A DNA stretch of 64,000 nt from Primula veris (taxonomy: Eukaryota > Streptophyta > Magnoliopsida > Ericales > Primulaceae). The position numbers and the translations under genes are program-made. The notes beneath the pieces are model-generated. The model did not search any database. It saw only the letters and a program-made list of their open reading frames with translations, and was not told where the DNA came from. The stretch spans positions 31,730,702 through 31,794,701 of the forward strand of contig OY821743.1 of NCBI GenBank assembly GCA_963682055.1, in the 5' to 3' direction. Of the stretch, positions 43,801-54,996 are shown piece by piece (the stretch's first letter is position 1; every line of letters starts with the position of its first letter).

Positions 43801-45838
43801 TTACATTCTCAGAGATAGAGAGCATCTTGGTAAATTTGACTCTAAAAGTGATAAAGGGATTTTTCTTGGTTATGCTCAGAATAGTAGAGCATTTAGAGTC
43901 TTCAATCAAAGAACAAACTGTGTTATGGAATCTTATAATGTGTTATTTGATGACCTAAAAACTATTGATGAGATTACAGGTGATGATGAACAGGCTGAGA
44001 CTACAGAAAAAGAGAAAGAAGAAACTCAACAAACTGGAAGTTCCAGAGTGGTTGGAAGTCCAGTTGCAACTGAGGTTACAACTGAGGTTGGAACTGAGGT
44101 TGGAACCACAGTTGAAACCCAAAATGCTGCTGAATCTGAAGAAGAAGAAGAAAGTTCTCATGTTCAGTCAACTAGCAGGCCTCGCTATGTAAGGACTCAG
44201 AAAAATCATTCTCTTGACAATGTCATAGGAGAAGTTGCTTCAGGTATGAAAACCAGAGGTAAGAGAAATAATGTTGTTCATTTTGCTTGTTACCTCTCTC
44301 AGTTAGAACCTAAGAACATAAAAGAGGCTTTGGAAGATAGTGACTGGATCTTAGCTATGCAAGATGAACTATCCCAATTTGAAAGGAATGATGTATGGAC
44401 TTTAGTACCCAGACCTTCTAATAAAAATATTATAGGGACTAAATGGATCTTTAGAAATAAAAGTAATGAAGATGGAGTTATTATCAGAAATAAAGCTAGG
44501 TTGGTAGCTCAGGGTTATACACAAATTGAGGGAATTGATTTTGATGAAACCTTTGCTCCAGTAGCTAGAATTGAATCCATTAGAATGCTACTGTCTCTTG
44601 CATGTCTGTATGATTTTAAACTGTTTCAACTTGACATAAAGAGTGCTTTTCTTAATGGTGTGATTAATGAAGAAGTTTTTGTCTGTCAACCTAAGGGATT
44701 TGAGGATCCTAACTTTCCTGAACATGTCTATTTGTTGAAAAAGGCATTGTATGGCCTAAAACAAGCTCCTAGAGCTTGGTATGATAGATTAACCAAGTAC
44801 TTGATTGAAAAAGGCTTTAACAGAGGGGGAGTTGATAAAACTTTGTTTACTAAGAAAACCACAAAGGACATAATAATTGCTCAAATCTATGTTGATGACA
44901 TTGTCTTTGGCTCTACTTCTAATAAAAGGATAGAAGAATTCATTTCTGATATGAAGAATGAATTTGAAATGAGTGGTGGAGGTGAACTAACTTACTTTCT
45001 AGGATTGCAAGTTAAACAGAATGAGAAAGGCATTTTTCTGTGCCAAAGTAAGTATGCAGACAATCTTGTTAAAAAGTTTGGTCTGAGTGAGAGTAAAGAG
45101 AAGAGAACCCCTATGAGTACTACCCTTAAACTGTCCAAAAATGATAAAGGTAAAAATGTCTGTCCAAGTCTTTATAGATCCATGATTGGAAGTTTGCTGT
45201 ATTTAACTGCTAGTAGACCAGACCTTTGCTTAAGTGTAGGAGTTTGTGCCAGATATCAGGCAAATCCTTTAGAACCTCATCTTCTAGCTGTAAAAAGAAT
45301 TCTAAGGTATGTAAAAGGAACACCTCATCTAGGCCTATGGTATTCTAAAGATACAAACCATTTTCTTAGTGGCTACTGTGATGCAGATTGGGCAGGAAAC
45401 ATAGATGACAGAAAGAGTACTTCTGGTGGTTGTTTTTATTTTGGAAATAATCTTGTTTCTTGGTTCAGTAAAAAGCAAAATTGCATATCTTTATCTACTG
45501 CTGAGGCAGAATATGTTGCAGCTGGAAGTGGATGCACTCAACTAATTTGGATGAAACAAATGTTAACTGATTATAATGTTAAGCAAGAGATATTAACTCT
45601 GTTTTGTGATAACAAAAGTGCTATAGATTTGGCTAAAAATCCAGTTCAACATTCCAGAACCAAACATATTGATCTAAGGCATCATTTTATTAGAGAACTA
45701 GTTGAAGAAAAGAGCTTAATTCTAGAACATGTTTCAACTGAAAGACAATTAGCAGATATTTTCACAAAGCCCCTTGATACAAACAAGTTTGAATCATTAA
45801 GAAGTGACATAGGGGTATGTCATTATCAATCTAATTGA
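40835..45838 (+). CDS. Copia gag-pol polyprotein of element 2, intact
   Basis: 1667 residues in one frame. Order: Gag core; two CCHC zinc knuckles (about 308-321 and 555-568); an acidic Ser/Asp/Glu stretch between them; protease DSG (about 624); integrase His/His/Cys/Cys zinc site (from about 753) and Asp/Asp/Glu core (about 818, 884, 920); GKRKP-like GRKPNVKYFQVFGC block; SDKGIFLGY; acidic linker with a glutamate run; RT with YVDD (about 1352-1355); RNase H with CDADWAG and STAEAEY. All catalytic motifs that I can check are present. The start is 45 bp after the primer-binding site. The stretch 41190-43500 is almost identical to element 1, the rest clearly less so. Confidence 0.95.
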   Translation: MDLMREGNAFNKPPLLEGGVNYGVWKIRMRSFIKQQNEHAWKTVMYGWEAPTAIDSEGALVFIPEDRWSADEDRKSSANSTAINLIFAGITLSVFRYISHCETAKEAWDILQVTFEGTTKVKAFKLQQLTTQFENLRMEEDENIEQFNGRICHIAHQAGTLGEKYSDAKLVKKTLRSLPERFEIKVTAIEESTDLDNLKLEELIGNLSTHELKFFKHKRPEKGIAFQAKKSEPNVCDKMSDEEQLAFFAKKVFKKFYKRKEDDTGSSKNFQKRDNHLKTESRFNNNSTGKWNSKENDNKDYKPKEIQCRECRGFGHIQAECANTLKRNKNAYITTHSDSDSESNSDEEDDSNFVNFMGIITEKEPTYESDCEHVSTIVTTAPEIYSSDEEEPSDEDISQQYLVLYEKYKCLSKQSLIISKFNVNLKDEVKSLTEKLKLQLAELTETKKIIKLMNVSASEKLDDMLSYSRGSKDISGLGYYGGKGTGKTTFIEAVAKAKTHNFENKVRSSVATRVATRNKTQVFVKKVGSSVITSVATMNKLNSFKDKSNFRLKLCNFCKKPGHSEIKCYLKRNRRYISQKTWLASINKNLNWVWKVKEKAILIANNKAVINSLNAVTSNDWYFDSGCSKHMTGTASLLKNVTILTGNTVVFGGGDTGKIVGKGTLSKPGMPNIDDVFLVDELKANLISISQLCDNEMTVKFDKERCLIANLNNELIMTGVRSTNSCYVFEKAEKELPQSRCNQAITNNIDIWHKRLGHVNYKTLDKLVKKELIRGIPKLSAKTQSVCGDCAIGKQTKSIHKSTSLIYTKRVLELLHIDLMGPMQTASIGGKKYILVVVDDFSRYSWVVFLKDKSKTFELFRTLCLKLQVEKGSTSGNIARIRSDHGTEFENIRFKEFCNSLGICHEFSAPKTPQQNGIVERKNRTIQEMARVMLNSKKLANRFWAEAVNTACHIVNRVYITKGTSMTAYEIWKGRKPNVKYFQVFGCVCYILRDREHLGKFDSKSDKGIFLGYAQNSRAFRVFNQRTNCVMESYNVLFDDLKTIDEITGDDEQAETTEKEKEETQQTGSSRVVGSPVATEVTTEVGTEVGTTVETQNAAESEEEEESSHVQSTSRPRYVRTQKNHSLDNVIGEVASGMKTRGKRNNVVHFACYLSQLEPKNIKEALEDSDWILAMQDELSQFERNDVWTLVPRPSNKNIIGTKWIFRNKSNEDGVIIRNKARLVAQGYTQIEGIDFDETFAPVARIESIRMLLSLACLYDFKLFQLDIKSAFLNGVINEEVFVCQPKGFEDPNFPEHVYLLKKALYGLKQAPRAWYDRLTKYLIEKGFNRGGVDKTLFTKKTTKDIIIAQIYVDDIVFGSTSNKRIEEFISDMKNEFEMSGGGELTYFLGLQVKQNEKGIFLCQSKYADNLVKKFGLSESKEKRTPMSTTLKLSKNDKGKNVCPSLYRSMIGSLLYLTASRPDLCLSVGVCARYQANPLEPHLLAVKRILRYVKGTPHLGLWYSKDTNHFLSGYCDADWAGNIDDRKSTSGGCFYFGNNLVSWFSKKQNCISLSTAEAEYVAAGSGCTQLIWMKQMLTDYNVKQEILTLFCDNKSAIDLAKNPVQHSRTKHIDLRHHFIRELVEEKSLILEHVSTERQLADIFTKPLDTNKFESLRSDIGVCHYQSN

Positions 45839-46034
45839 ATACTTTTGCTAAATATGTCTGTGTTGAGTACCTTTAATAAGTTTTATTTCTAAGGTTAAAG
45901 TCTTATTTTGAGCTATGATGTTTTTGTCTTGAAAAAGCCGCTTTTTGGTGTCTCAAAAACAGATGTGAGGTAACTTGTCCTTAAAAACCTCTCTGGTAAT
46001 AGAGTTGTAAGCACAAAGTGCAATTTTATATGAT

Positions 46035-46172
46035 GGTTGCAAGTTCAGTTGCAACATCAGTTGAAACCTCACACTCTCTAAAGTTGGTTGGAAGTTCAGT
46101 TGCAACATCAGTTGAAACCTCGTGTTAAAAATACTGGTTGCAAGCTCAGTTGAAACATCAGTTGAAACCTCA
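46035..46172. repeat. Three ~50-bp tandem repeats after pol (element 2)
   Basis: Same arrangement as 12135-12272: GGTTGCAAG or GGTTGGAAG followed by TCAGTTGCAACATCAGTTG and AAACCTC. Kept although the downstream ORF is deleted. Confidence 0.85.
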
Positions 46173-46759
46173 GTCTCTGTTATAGCTGTCAAGACAAAGT
46201 CTTGTAAAATTTTGACATCACTTATACTCTTTCCTTGCTGAGGTCATCAAACTAGTTTTTGTGTAGAAATAAAAACGGATTTGCTCAATTTAAGCTCCTT
46301 AAATTTAATCTTTATTAGAGTTATTCTTTGATAAACATATTTTCGTGAGTAAATTGCTAGATTTCTTTTGTTCTCCTAAAAGTTAGATATCTGTTTAAGT
46401 GTTCTTTATCTTGAATCAAGTCAAATTTCCTTAAAGCTTCAACTCTTGTATTTTCAAATTTGGATAAGTCTGTTTACAAAGGAATGTTTATCTGTGGTAA
46501 CTGCTTAATTTATCTTCAATGCCAACTGTTTTATTCGTTATTTAAGAGTTATTAATTTTTCAAAAGCCTTGTTGATAAGAAACTTCCTATTTTTTTTGGC
46601 TAAATTTGTTTCATAATTGATTTGCATGTATCTCTTTCCAATTACAAAAGGATATGGACTTTATTGCTATTTATACTAAACTCTTTTTAATATCCCAAAA
46701 CAATCACAATTATCAGTATTACTCTCTCTCTCTTTCTATTAACCAAAAATCCTAGTTTA

Positions 46760-46860
46760 ATGAGGTTGATCCTAGGTTCTGGAGTAGGAAAACGTATAGG
46801 AGGTTTAGGGCCTTTGCTGGTAGGGAAATTCACTGTGAAAGGAAGCTTAGTTTGGTTACT
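46760..46860 (+). pseudogene. Remnant of the extra ORF in element 2
   Basis: About 100 bp matching 13097-13197 of element 1, including GATCCTAGGTTCTGGAGTAG. The sequence then joins directly to the region after the ORF stop (TTTGTCTGG...AAATAGGGGGAG). Both the start and about 1 kb of the coding region are missing, so no protein can be made from it. Confidence 0.85.
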
Positions 46861-46880
46861 AGTTTGTCTGGCTTATGACA

Positions 46881-47264
46881 AATAGGGGGAGATGAGTTTA
46901 TGGTTCACTTTAATGTTTACAGTTTCAAGCTTTAATTTCAATGTCAAACTTTATGTTGCTGTTTTAAAGTTCAGTTACAATTGCTGTATTAAGACTATTC
47001 TGTGCCAGCATTGTTTGGCCTGCAATTTGTTTTTTGAAGTATGACTATTTTTTTAAAATTGAATCTGTTCTAAAACTCTGTGAATGGATACATTCTGTGC
47101 TTATATGATACCTGCTATTCTAACTTGCAGGGGGAGCTAAATAGGTGTTACAAAAGCACTGATAAATGAAATACAGTAAAAGACTGTACTGCTAACTAAT
47201 TGCAGGTGGATTAGTGTTTATATAAACTTAGATGATTTGTCAAAACCAATGACAAAGGGGGAGA
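46881..47264 (+). other. Three polypurine tracts of element 2
   Basis: AATAGGGGGAGA (46881-46892), AGGGGGAG (47129-47136) and AAAGGGGGAGA (47254-47264), the last one next to the 3' LTR. Positions correspond to the three tracts of element 1. Confidence 0.7.
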
Positions 47265-47265
47265 T

Positions 47266-48487
47266 TGTTAGGACCAGATTTCTGGTCTAAACTCTATTTG
47301 TTGTCTAATGGTTTTCACTAAATAATCCTATCTGTTTATTATGAACTAAGACAGAGTTGTTAGGTTTCAAGCAATGTTACAACCTCAGTTACAACCTATG
47401 TTGATAGGTTTCTACAACCTGCTGAGACAGCGTTGGTGGTTTCAAGTACCAGTTGCAACCACAGTTCCAACCTGCTGTTCTGCAGAATTCTGTCTTGTTC
47501 TGTAAATCTGCATAACTGTTCTTTATTGATTATTATTTGTTCTACAGTATGCAGGATATATTCTCATATGATCTTAAAAGGTTTAATATGCGTAAATTGA
47601 GAATATAAAAGTGTTAAGGAAAGATGTTTTCTAAAAGATATAAAGAGATTAGTTTATAAGGTTATGTTTCCTTTTAATATATATCTCTATTTCTTATGAT
47701 TATCCTTATCACTTGTTTCAATCTTTGTTCCTTATCAAATCAGTATGATATGTTTAAAGATTGATTGTAATATGGAGTTAGGTGTTTCATATATATATGG
47801 AAAGATATTATCTCTAAAAGATATTATCTTTATATGTTTCCTAGTTATAGGAAAAGACTAACTCCTACTTTCAAGCTTGTTATTAAACAGGTATTAACCA
47901 AAGATGATTGGAGTCAATCCACGCTGAAGAATCACGTAATGTTTGGAAAGATTAAAGCCAATCAAAACAAGTCAAAAGCAATCTTCAAGATTAAAGAAAG
48001 AAGATTATTTTACTTGTATAAATAGTTGATAACCTAGCTTGTAAAAAGTGTGTGTTCTAAATTATAAAGAACTTATTTTCTAGAGAGAATACACGTGAGC
48101 TTTAAAAAGAAAACAATGGTGGGATGCCATTGATTTATAAGTGATAGTTATAGAGTAGGAGCAATATAGTGATAGGCAGAAAAACCTAGAGGGAGTCTAA
48201 GTTTTTCATTAAGACTTGAGTCATATATTGTAAGCTTTTTATAATATCATAATCTGGGTAAGTGCCCCGAAGACGTAGCCTAGTTAGGTGAACTCCGTTG
48301 TTAAATGTGCGTGTGAATTATTTTCAAGTACATTTAATTTTAAAACAGTTCTGTCCATTAATACACTTGGTTCCAACTGCAGTTCCAACATTACTTGGAA
48401 CCTTATACACTTGGTTCCAACTGCAGTTCCAACCCCACTTGGAACCTTACTGCAAAACTGCATCTAGAACAGCGGATAGGAATTTCA
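47266..48487 (+). repeat. 3' LTR of element 2
   Basis: 1222 bp, one base different from the 5' LTR by eye, followed by target duplication GAATC and the rest of FatB-F. Confidence 0.95.
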
Positions 48488-49217
48488 GAATCATTTACAA
48501 GAGGTTGGGCTTAACCATATGAAGCTTACGGGGTTACTAGGAGACGGATTAGGTTCAACTCCTGAGATGACAAAAAGAAAACTTATTTGGGTGGCAACTA
48601 AAGTTCAACTTGTTGTTGATCGTTATCCAACATGGGGTGATGATGTTGTTATCGATAATTGCATTGTTCCTTCAGGTAAAAACTGCATGCGACGTGATTC
48701 TGTAATCCGTGACTGCAAAACAGGCCAGACTTTGATAAGAGCATCAAGTAATTGGGTAATCATGAATAAAGAGACAAGAAGATTGTCGAGAATACCAGAA
48801 GAAGTTCGAGCAGAAATGAGTCCTTATTTAATGGATTCAGCACCTATTATTGAAGACGATACAAACAGGCTACCAAAACTTGATAAAAGCACATCCGATT
48901 ATGTGGTATCGGGGTTGAAACCGAGATGGAGTGACCTTGATATTAACCAACATGTTAACAACGCGAAGTATATTGGGTGGGTACTTGAGAGTGCCCCTCC
49001 TTCGGTTCTTGAAAATCATGAGATTTCGCGTGTGACAATGGAATATAGGAGAGAGTGTCATAGAGATAACGAGTTAGAGTCCTTGACAACCGTATGTGGT
49101 GGTACCGACTTTTCCGGCTTAAGAAATGTTGAATGCAACCATATGCTCAAGCTCGAAGACGGTGCTGAGGTTATGAAGGCAAGAACTGAATGGAGACCAA
49201 GAAGCAACCTAGCTTAG
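48488..49217 (+). pseudogene. FATB: FatB-F, 3' part (gene split by element 2)
   Basis: Resumes in the His codon after the target duplication and continues 240 codons to TAG at 49215-49217, ending PRSNLA like FatB-A. It holds the catalytic Asp/Asn/His and Glu/Cys motifs, CMRRDS and the Cys-for-Trp change (IDNCIV). It shares LQEVGLN (Val for Ala) with FatB-G and MDSAP with FatB-C. An AUG at 48519 could start a 232-residue C-terminal piece from LTR-driven read-through, but it would lack much of the first hotdog half. Confidence 0.93.
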
Positions 49218-52200
49218 AGGCTAAATTACTTGATAATCTTGTAAATGAATGTTTATAATATTCTTTTGTTCTTTAATTATAGATATCAAAATTAATTCTG
49301 CTAATTATTTATTTTCAAACGTTCTAAAGAGTTGATTAATTAGGGATGCCAATTTACAAAGGCTAATATCTCTACTTTATACAACGAGTTGTTTCCTTAA
49401 GATATTATGATTAAACAGAACTTTTTCGGGTTAATAAAGTTCCCCTTTCTGCTAAAAAAAATGACTAAACAGAACTTTGTGTTTGGTGCTTGGGTTAAAA
49501 GAGTTACTTCTTCACTATGCTATGACATGAGTTATGGCTAGGAATGCCGCTTGTTAATCGCCTGAACAAACCAAATTTAAGTAAAAACATATAAACAACA
49601 AATGCGAGCATAGTCTGGTTAATCAACAGTCAAGTTTTGTTCTTGGTCAAAACAAACAATACAGTCAAGTTAGGCTGTTTATATCAGGTTTGTATGTTTT
49701 TCTTCATTTAAATTTATTAGAAACATATCTCTGCAAAGAAAATGTCGGGACAATATCAGATGAATTAAATTAATGTTTTGTTGCTATTTTACGTTACTAA
49801 ATTTGTAACTCAATATATACCAGTTTAGGTTGCTAATTTCCTTACCAATTTGGAACCGTTATCGAAACCGTTTAGATATGTTGGTAAGTTCTCACATGTT
49901 AAAGACTCAAATTGAAGTTATTAAACACTGGATTTAAAAGCCAACAACCAAATTAGAGTATAAACACTTTTTTATAAGATGTTTTCACAAGGATGATTTC
50001 ATCATATTTGAATGAAAAGAAATAGTTTATAAGATCATTGTCAAAATGAGAAGTACTTTTTAAGTGGTTTTACGAATTAAATACAGACATAGAATTCGCT
50101 GTTACAACTGTATTCATGATCACCAATTAAATAATAATTCTTGTATTTTTTTTATCGCTAAAACTTATGGAAAACCACTCAGAGTTGATGAACCAACAAC
50201 AATGTTATTTTAACGTGGTTTAGCACATATTTGTGTGAAGTTGATCTATCTAACTCTGAGAGTTAATTAGAAGGACTAGAATTCCACATGATGAAGATGG
50301 GAAATTTTGATAATATAATGAGTATGAAATCTACCAAGTTATTGTTTTTATTGCTACGTCATCAAAAATTTAAGTAGCATTTTTGCTTTTGTGAAATTAG
50401 ACGAGATTAGGGGTGTCAATTTTACCCGGTCCGACCCGACCCAATGGTTTTTGGGTATTCGGGTAGCGGTTTTGGCAGTTCTCTCATTATCTACGGGTCG
50501 AGTCGGGTCGGTCTATATAGCTTTTTTATTTATTTTACACGACCCATACCCGTATATGTAATGGGTATAACGGTTCTCGATGCGGGTAAATACCCGCAAC
50601 TCTTTTAAATTAAAAAAAAAAGATTTAAAAAATGCATAATGTCTCATGTCTTTTTCTAAATACTAAGATCGACTTTTACAAGTAGTAAAACTAATAAAGA
50701 GTACTATTTAACAAAACTTATTCTTATTTATTCAGAGAGATACACCATGCATAAAATATTGATATGTTAGAAAAAATAAATTGTAAATATAATGTTGATA
50801 TCATTACTCTAAGTAAAACAAATACCAGCATTATAAACTTATTATGTTGCTATTCATTAATATAAAGTAAATGCCAAAAAAGTAATACTTTTTAAAACTT
50901 TTTCCAAAAAACATAACACCAAACATTTCATTACATTTACTTTATACCTTTTCTCTTTAAAAATCACAACACTCCTCTTTAACTCAATCTTTTCTTAACC
51001 AAAATTTATATATATACTCCGATCCACCACTTTTTTATGGGTTGGCGGCAACGGTAGTGTTCCGTCGAAGCTCCGGTGAGATCGTTAGGGCTCGGCGATC
51101 TGCCACCGCCACCCCCCACTCAAAAAAAATTAAAAATTCATGAAATTTGAAAAAAAACAAAAAAATCACAAAAGATTCAAAAACATTAAATAAATTCAAA
51201 AAATTGTGTATACACTATTTTGTATGGGTATGCACTATTCTGTAATGTGTGTAAAATTTCGTGGATGTGCATACTTTTCGGAATTGTGTATGCAATTTCA
51301 TGGATATGTATACACTTTTTCGGAATTGTTTATGCACTTTTCGGATTGTGTATGCACTTTTCGGATTATGTATGTACTTTTCGCATTGTGTATGCGCTTT
51401 TCGCATTGTGTATGCACTCTTTTGGAATGTGTATGCAATTTCGTTGATGTGTTTACACTTTTTCAGATTGTGTATGAACATTTTGGAATTGTGTATGCAA
51501 TTTTCGGGATTGTGTATGCACTTTTCGGATTGTGTATGATCTTTTATGGATTGTGTATTATTGTGTATGCGCTTTTATTGATTGTGTATGCAATTTACTC
51601 GATTGTGTATGCGTTTCGGATTATGTATGTACTTTTTTTGGATGTGTATGGACTTTTCTCGATTGTGTAATCATTTTTATGGATTGTGTTTGCACTTTAT
51701 ATATTGGTTATGTACTTTTTTTATTGTGTATTCACTTTTTTTTTATTGTGTTTACACTTTTTTTGACTTGTTTTTTGAATTTTTATATTTTTTAGAATTT
51801 TTTTATTTTTTTGAGTGAAGGTTGGAGATTATGTATGTAAATTTTTTATATTGTGTATGCATCTTTTCACCATTATGTATGCACATTTTTTGGATTATAT
51901 ATGCACGTACATTTTCGCGATTGTTTATGCACATTTTTATTATGTATACACCCTTTGCGTTGTATATGGACTTTTTACATTTTTTATGCATTTTGATGCA
52001 TTGTGTATACACTTCTCTTAATGTATATGCATTTTTCTAGATATACATGCACTTTTTCGGATTGTATATGCACTTTTTCCGTATTTTGTAGGCATTTTTC
52101 TGAGTGTGTATGCATTTTTCGTATTATGTATGCATATTTTTCATGCTTGTTTATGCATAATTTTTGGATTGTGTGTGAACATTTTTCACGATTGTGTATG

Positions 52201-52850
52201 CGTGTTTCTTTAATTGTGTATACATTTTGTATGGATTGTATATGCATATTTTTTAGATTTTATTTGCTACTTTTTTATTGTGTATGCACATTTTTTTATT
52301 GAATATACATCTTTTTAGGACTGTGTAGTAATTCTTTTTTGGATTGTAAATGCATTTTTCTCGATTTCTTTATTTTGACTTTTTTTTTTTTTTTTGAGTT
52401 TTTTTGAGTTTTTTTAATTTTTTTGATTTTTATTTTTTTGAAATTTTGAATTTATTTTAAAAAAATGACTAAACAGAACTTTGTGTTTGGTGGTTGAGTT
52501 AAAAGAATTCCTTCTTCACTATGCTATGACATGAGTTATGGCTAGAAATGCCGCTTGTTAATCGCCTGAACAAACCAAAATTAAGTAAAAACATATTAAA
52601 AACAAATGCGAGCATAGCCTGGTTAATCAACAGTCAAGTTTTGTTCTTGGTCAAAACAAACAATACAGTCAAGTTAGGCTGTTTATATCAGGTTTGTATT
52701 TTGTATGTTTTTCTTCATTTAAATTTATTAGAAATATATCCATGCATAGAAAATATCGGAACAATGTCAAATAAATTAAATAAGTTAGGCATTTTTGCTT
52801 TTGTGAAATTAGACGAGGTGCATAGTTTCTTATGTAGGTAGTCTATAATT
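49218..52850. repeat. Inter-gene spacer, copy 3
   Basis: No gene seen. Same order as copy 2: probable 3' UTR of F, TGACTAAACAGAAC repeat (about 49462), segment from about 49800, TTAGGGGTGTCAATTTTAC block at 50407, A-rich run, minisatellite, T-rich run, second TGACTAAACAGAAC repeat (52466-52770) and the TTGTGAAATTAGACGAG join at about 52800-52817. Confidence 0.85.
51203..52362. repeat. Degenerate ~20-bp minisatellite, copy 3
   Basis: Same family as copies 1, 2 and 4. Several extra monomers near 51330-51400 and 52190-52230 are shared with copy 4 and not with 1 and 2, so copies 3 and 4 form one pair and 1 and 2 another. Confidence 0.9.
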
Positions 52851-53317
52851 AATTAAAATGAAAGTTTCACAATTAAAATACATAATTACTATATTACAAT
52901 CGAATTAATAGGAATTTTCATCAGGTTCAAATAGCTAGAAAAATTAATAAAAAATGAAGAGAAAAAGCAAAAGAATTTGTTACGAGAAAAGTAGTGTCTC
53001 CATATGGTGGGTAAAATGTTGGTCCTCGTCACTTCGTGTATATATGAAGTTCTTTAAAATAATATAAATGAATGATTATTATAAGATATAAAAACAATTG
53101 GTATATTGTAAAATTTAAGATATTATCATTGTCCTTTGTATCCTTATAATAACCCTTCCGCAAATCATTGTGCTTTTATTTCATGGATCAATTCCATTCT
53201 ACAGTATGATACGGGTGTTTGTCACCATATTTAAAAAGTTGAATACCAAATTATAAATACGTAAGAATGGTTCCAATTTCCCATAGCATGTGGACCTCTA
53301 AGAAAGGTGTTGGACCT

Positions 53318-53464
53318 TTCCAATAAAGATCACATGCAATATTTATACCCAGATTTAGTCAATTCTTTATTTGCGGCTCGCACTACTTCAGATGCATGGT
53401 TTTAGTACTAATATATATACCAAGTCAATGTGTTCAAAACTAACCCATTCCAACACTATAAATA
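53318..53464 (+). promoter_or_regulatory. Promoter of FatB-G
   Basis: TATAAATA at 53457-53464, 153 bp before the ATG, with CCAAT, CATGCA and TGCATG in the same order as FatB-A. No ATG in the expected leader. Confidence 0.62.
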
Positions 53465-53616
53465 CCTCATCATACATAATAATATTCCCTCAAACCAAGC
53501 ATACATCTTTATCTCACTTCACAGTTCTAAATACTATACTTTTTTTGAAATATACTTTTCATCTCTCAAATTTCCTATCTCCTTGAACAAAAATATAATA
53601 AAATTACACATTTATA

Positions 53617-54777
53617 ATGGCCAGTGCACGTACCTTCCTACCGGTGTCATCCATTTCCTTTCAACACGAATCCGATATGAAAACACCCAACAAATTTGGA
53701 TGTTTTACAAATATATCAAAGCCAGCACCCATAAAAGATTTGAATTTAAAGCTAAGTATTCGGAGGCCGACCAAGATTAGCAGCACCGCGACTAAGACTC
53801 GGGGTGATGAGGTGTCATCACCCTCTTCTTCTTCAACATTGTTCTTGAAACAACTGCAAGATTTGAACATGTTTTTTAGTCCCATAAACCCAATATTTGA
53901 GGAGTCTAAGCCAACAGAAGTTTGTGATAAGGATTTTGTCACTAACTCCGGAAGATTTGTTGAGAATGGTCTTGTTTTCCGCCAAAATTTCTCAATAAGA
54001 TCATACGAAATCGGAGCAGATGGAAGAATCTCTTTGGAGGCTGTGATGAATCATTTACAAGAGGTTGGGCTTAACCATATGAAGCTTACGGGGTTATTAG
54101 GTGACGGATTAGGTTCAACGCCTGAGATGACAAAAAGAAAACTAATTTGGGTGGCAACTAAAGTTCAACTTGTTGTTGATCGTTATCCAACATGGGGTGA
54201 TAATGTTGTTATCGATAATTGCATTGTTCCTTCAGGTAAAAACTGCATGCGACGTGATTCTGTAATCCGTGACTGCAAAACAGGCCAGACTTTGATAAGA
54301 GCATCAAGTAATTGGGTAATCATGAATAAAGAGACAAGAAGATTGTCGAGAATACCGGAAGAAGTTCGAGCAGAAATGAGTCCTTATTTAATGGATGCAG
54401 CACCTATTATTGAAGATGATACAAACAGGCTACCAAAACTTGATAAAAGCACATCCGATTATGTGGTGTCGGGGTTGAAACCGAGATGGAGCGACCTTGA
54501 TATTAACCAACATGTTAACAACGCGAAGTATATTGGGTGGGTGCTTGAGAGTGCCCCTCCTTCGGTTCTAGAAAATCATGAGATTTCACGTGTGACAATG
54601 GAATATAGGAGAGAGTGTCATAGAGATAACGACTTAGAGTCCTTGACAACCGTATGTGGTGGTACCGACTTTTCCGTCTTAAGAAATGTTGAATGCAACC
54701 ATATGCTCAAGCTCGAAGACGGTGCTGAGGTTATGAAGGCAAGAACTGAATGGAGACCAAGAAGCAACCTAGCTTAG
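53617..54777 (+). CDS. FATB: FatB-G: plastid acyl-ACP thioesterase, FatB-like, intronless
   Basis: 386 residues, A-type, with the complete catalytic set (Asp295, Asn297, His299, Glu333, Cys334) and CMRRDS. Differences from FatB-A at conserved places are Val for Ala in LQEAGLN (150), Asn for Asp in WGDD (196), Asp for Glu at 339 and Val for Gly at 354; the first two fall in strongly conserved blocks and might lower activity. Cys202 replaces Trp. The cryptic splice donor of A is lost here (AAGCTAAGT). The promoter is intact. The solo LTR begins about 220 bp after the stop, inside the 3' flank, so polyadenylation could be affected. Confidence 0.92.
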   Translation: MASARTFLPVSSISFQHESDMKTPNKFGCFTNISKPAPIKDLNLKLSIRRPTKISSTATKTRGDEVSSPSSSSTLFLKQLQDLNMFFSPINPIFEESKPTEVCDKDFVTNSGRFVENGLVFRQNFSIRSYEIGADGRISLEAVMNHLQEVGLNHMKLTGLLGDGLGSTPEMTKRKLIWVATKVQLVVDRYPTWGDNVVIDNCIVPSGKNCMRRDSVIRDCKTGQTLIRASSNWVIMNKETRRLSRIPEEVRAEMSPYLMDAAPIIEDDTNRLPKLDKSTSDYVVSGLKPRWSDLDINQHVNNAKYIGWVLESAPPSVLENHEISRVTMEYRRECHRDNDLESLTTVCGGTDFSVLRNVECNHMLKLEDGAEVMKARTEWRPRSNLA

Positions 54778-54996
54778 AGGCTAAATTACTTGATAATCTT
54801 GTAAATGAATGTTTATAATATTCTTTTGTTCTTTAATTATAGATATCAAAATTAATTCTGCTAATTATTTATTTTCAAACGTTCTAAAGAGTTGATTAAT
54901 TAGGGATGCCAATTGACAAGGCTAATATCTCTATTTTTTCAATGAGTAGTTTCCTTAAGATATTATGATTAAACATAACTTTTTCCCGTTAATAAA

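Larger units (their letters stand above)
39554..48487 (+). mobile_element. Sirevirus-like Ty1/Copia LTR retrotransposon, element 2 (very young)
   Basis: 8934 bp inserted in FatB-F in the same orientation, with a perfect 5-bp target duplication GAATC. The two LTRs are both 1222 bp and differ by eye at one base only (GGAATATCA against GGAATTTCA at the very end). Primer-binding site, a single long gag-pol ORF and polypurine tract are all in place. It belongs to the same family as element 1, but its LTRs are clearly different in sequence and length. Its extra ORF is reduced to about 100 bp. Element 2 is the best candidate for a recently active copy in this window. Confidence 0.96.
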
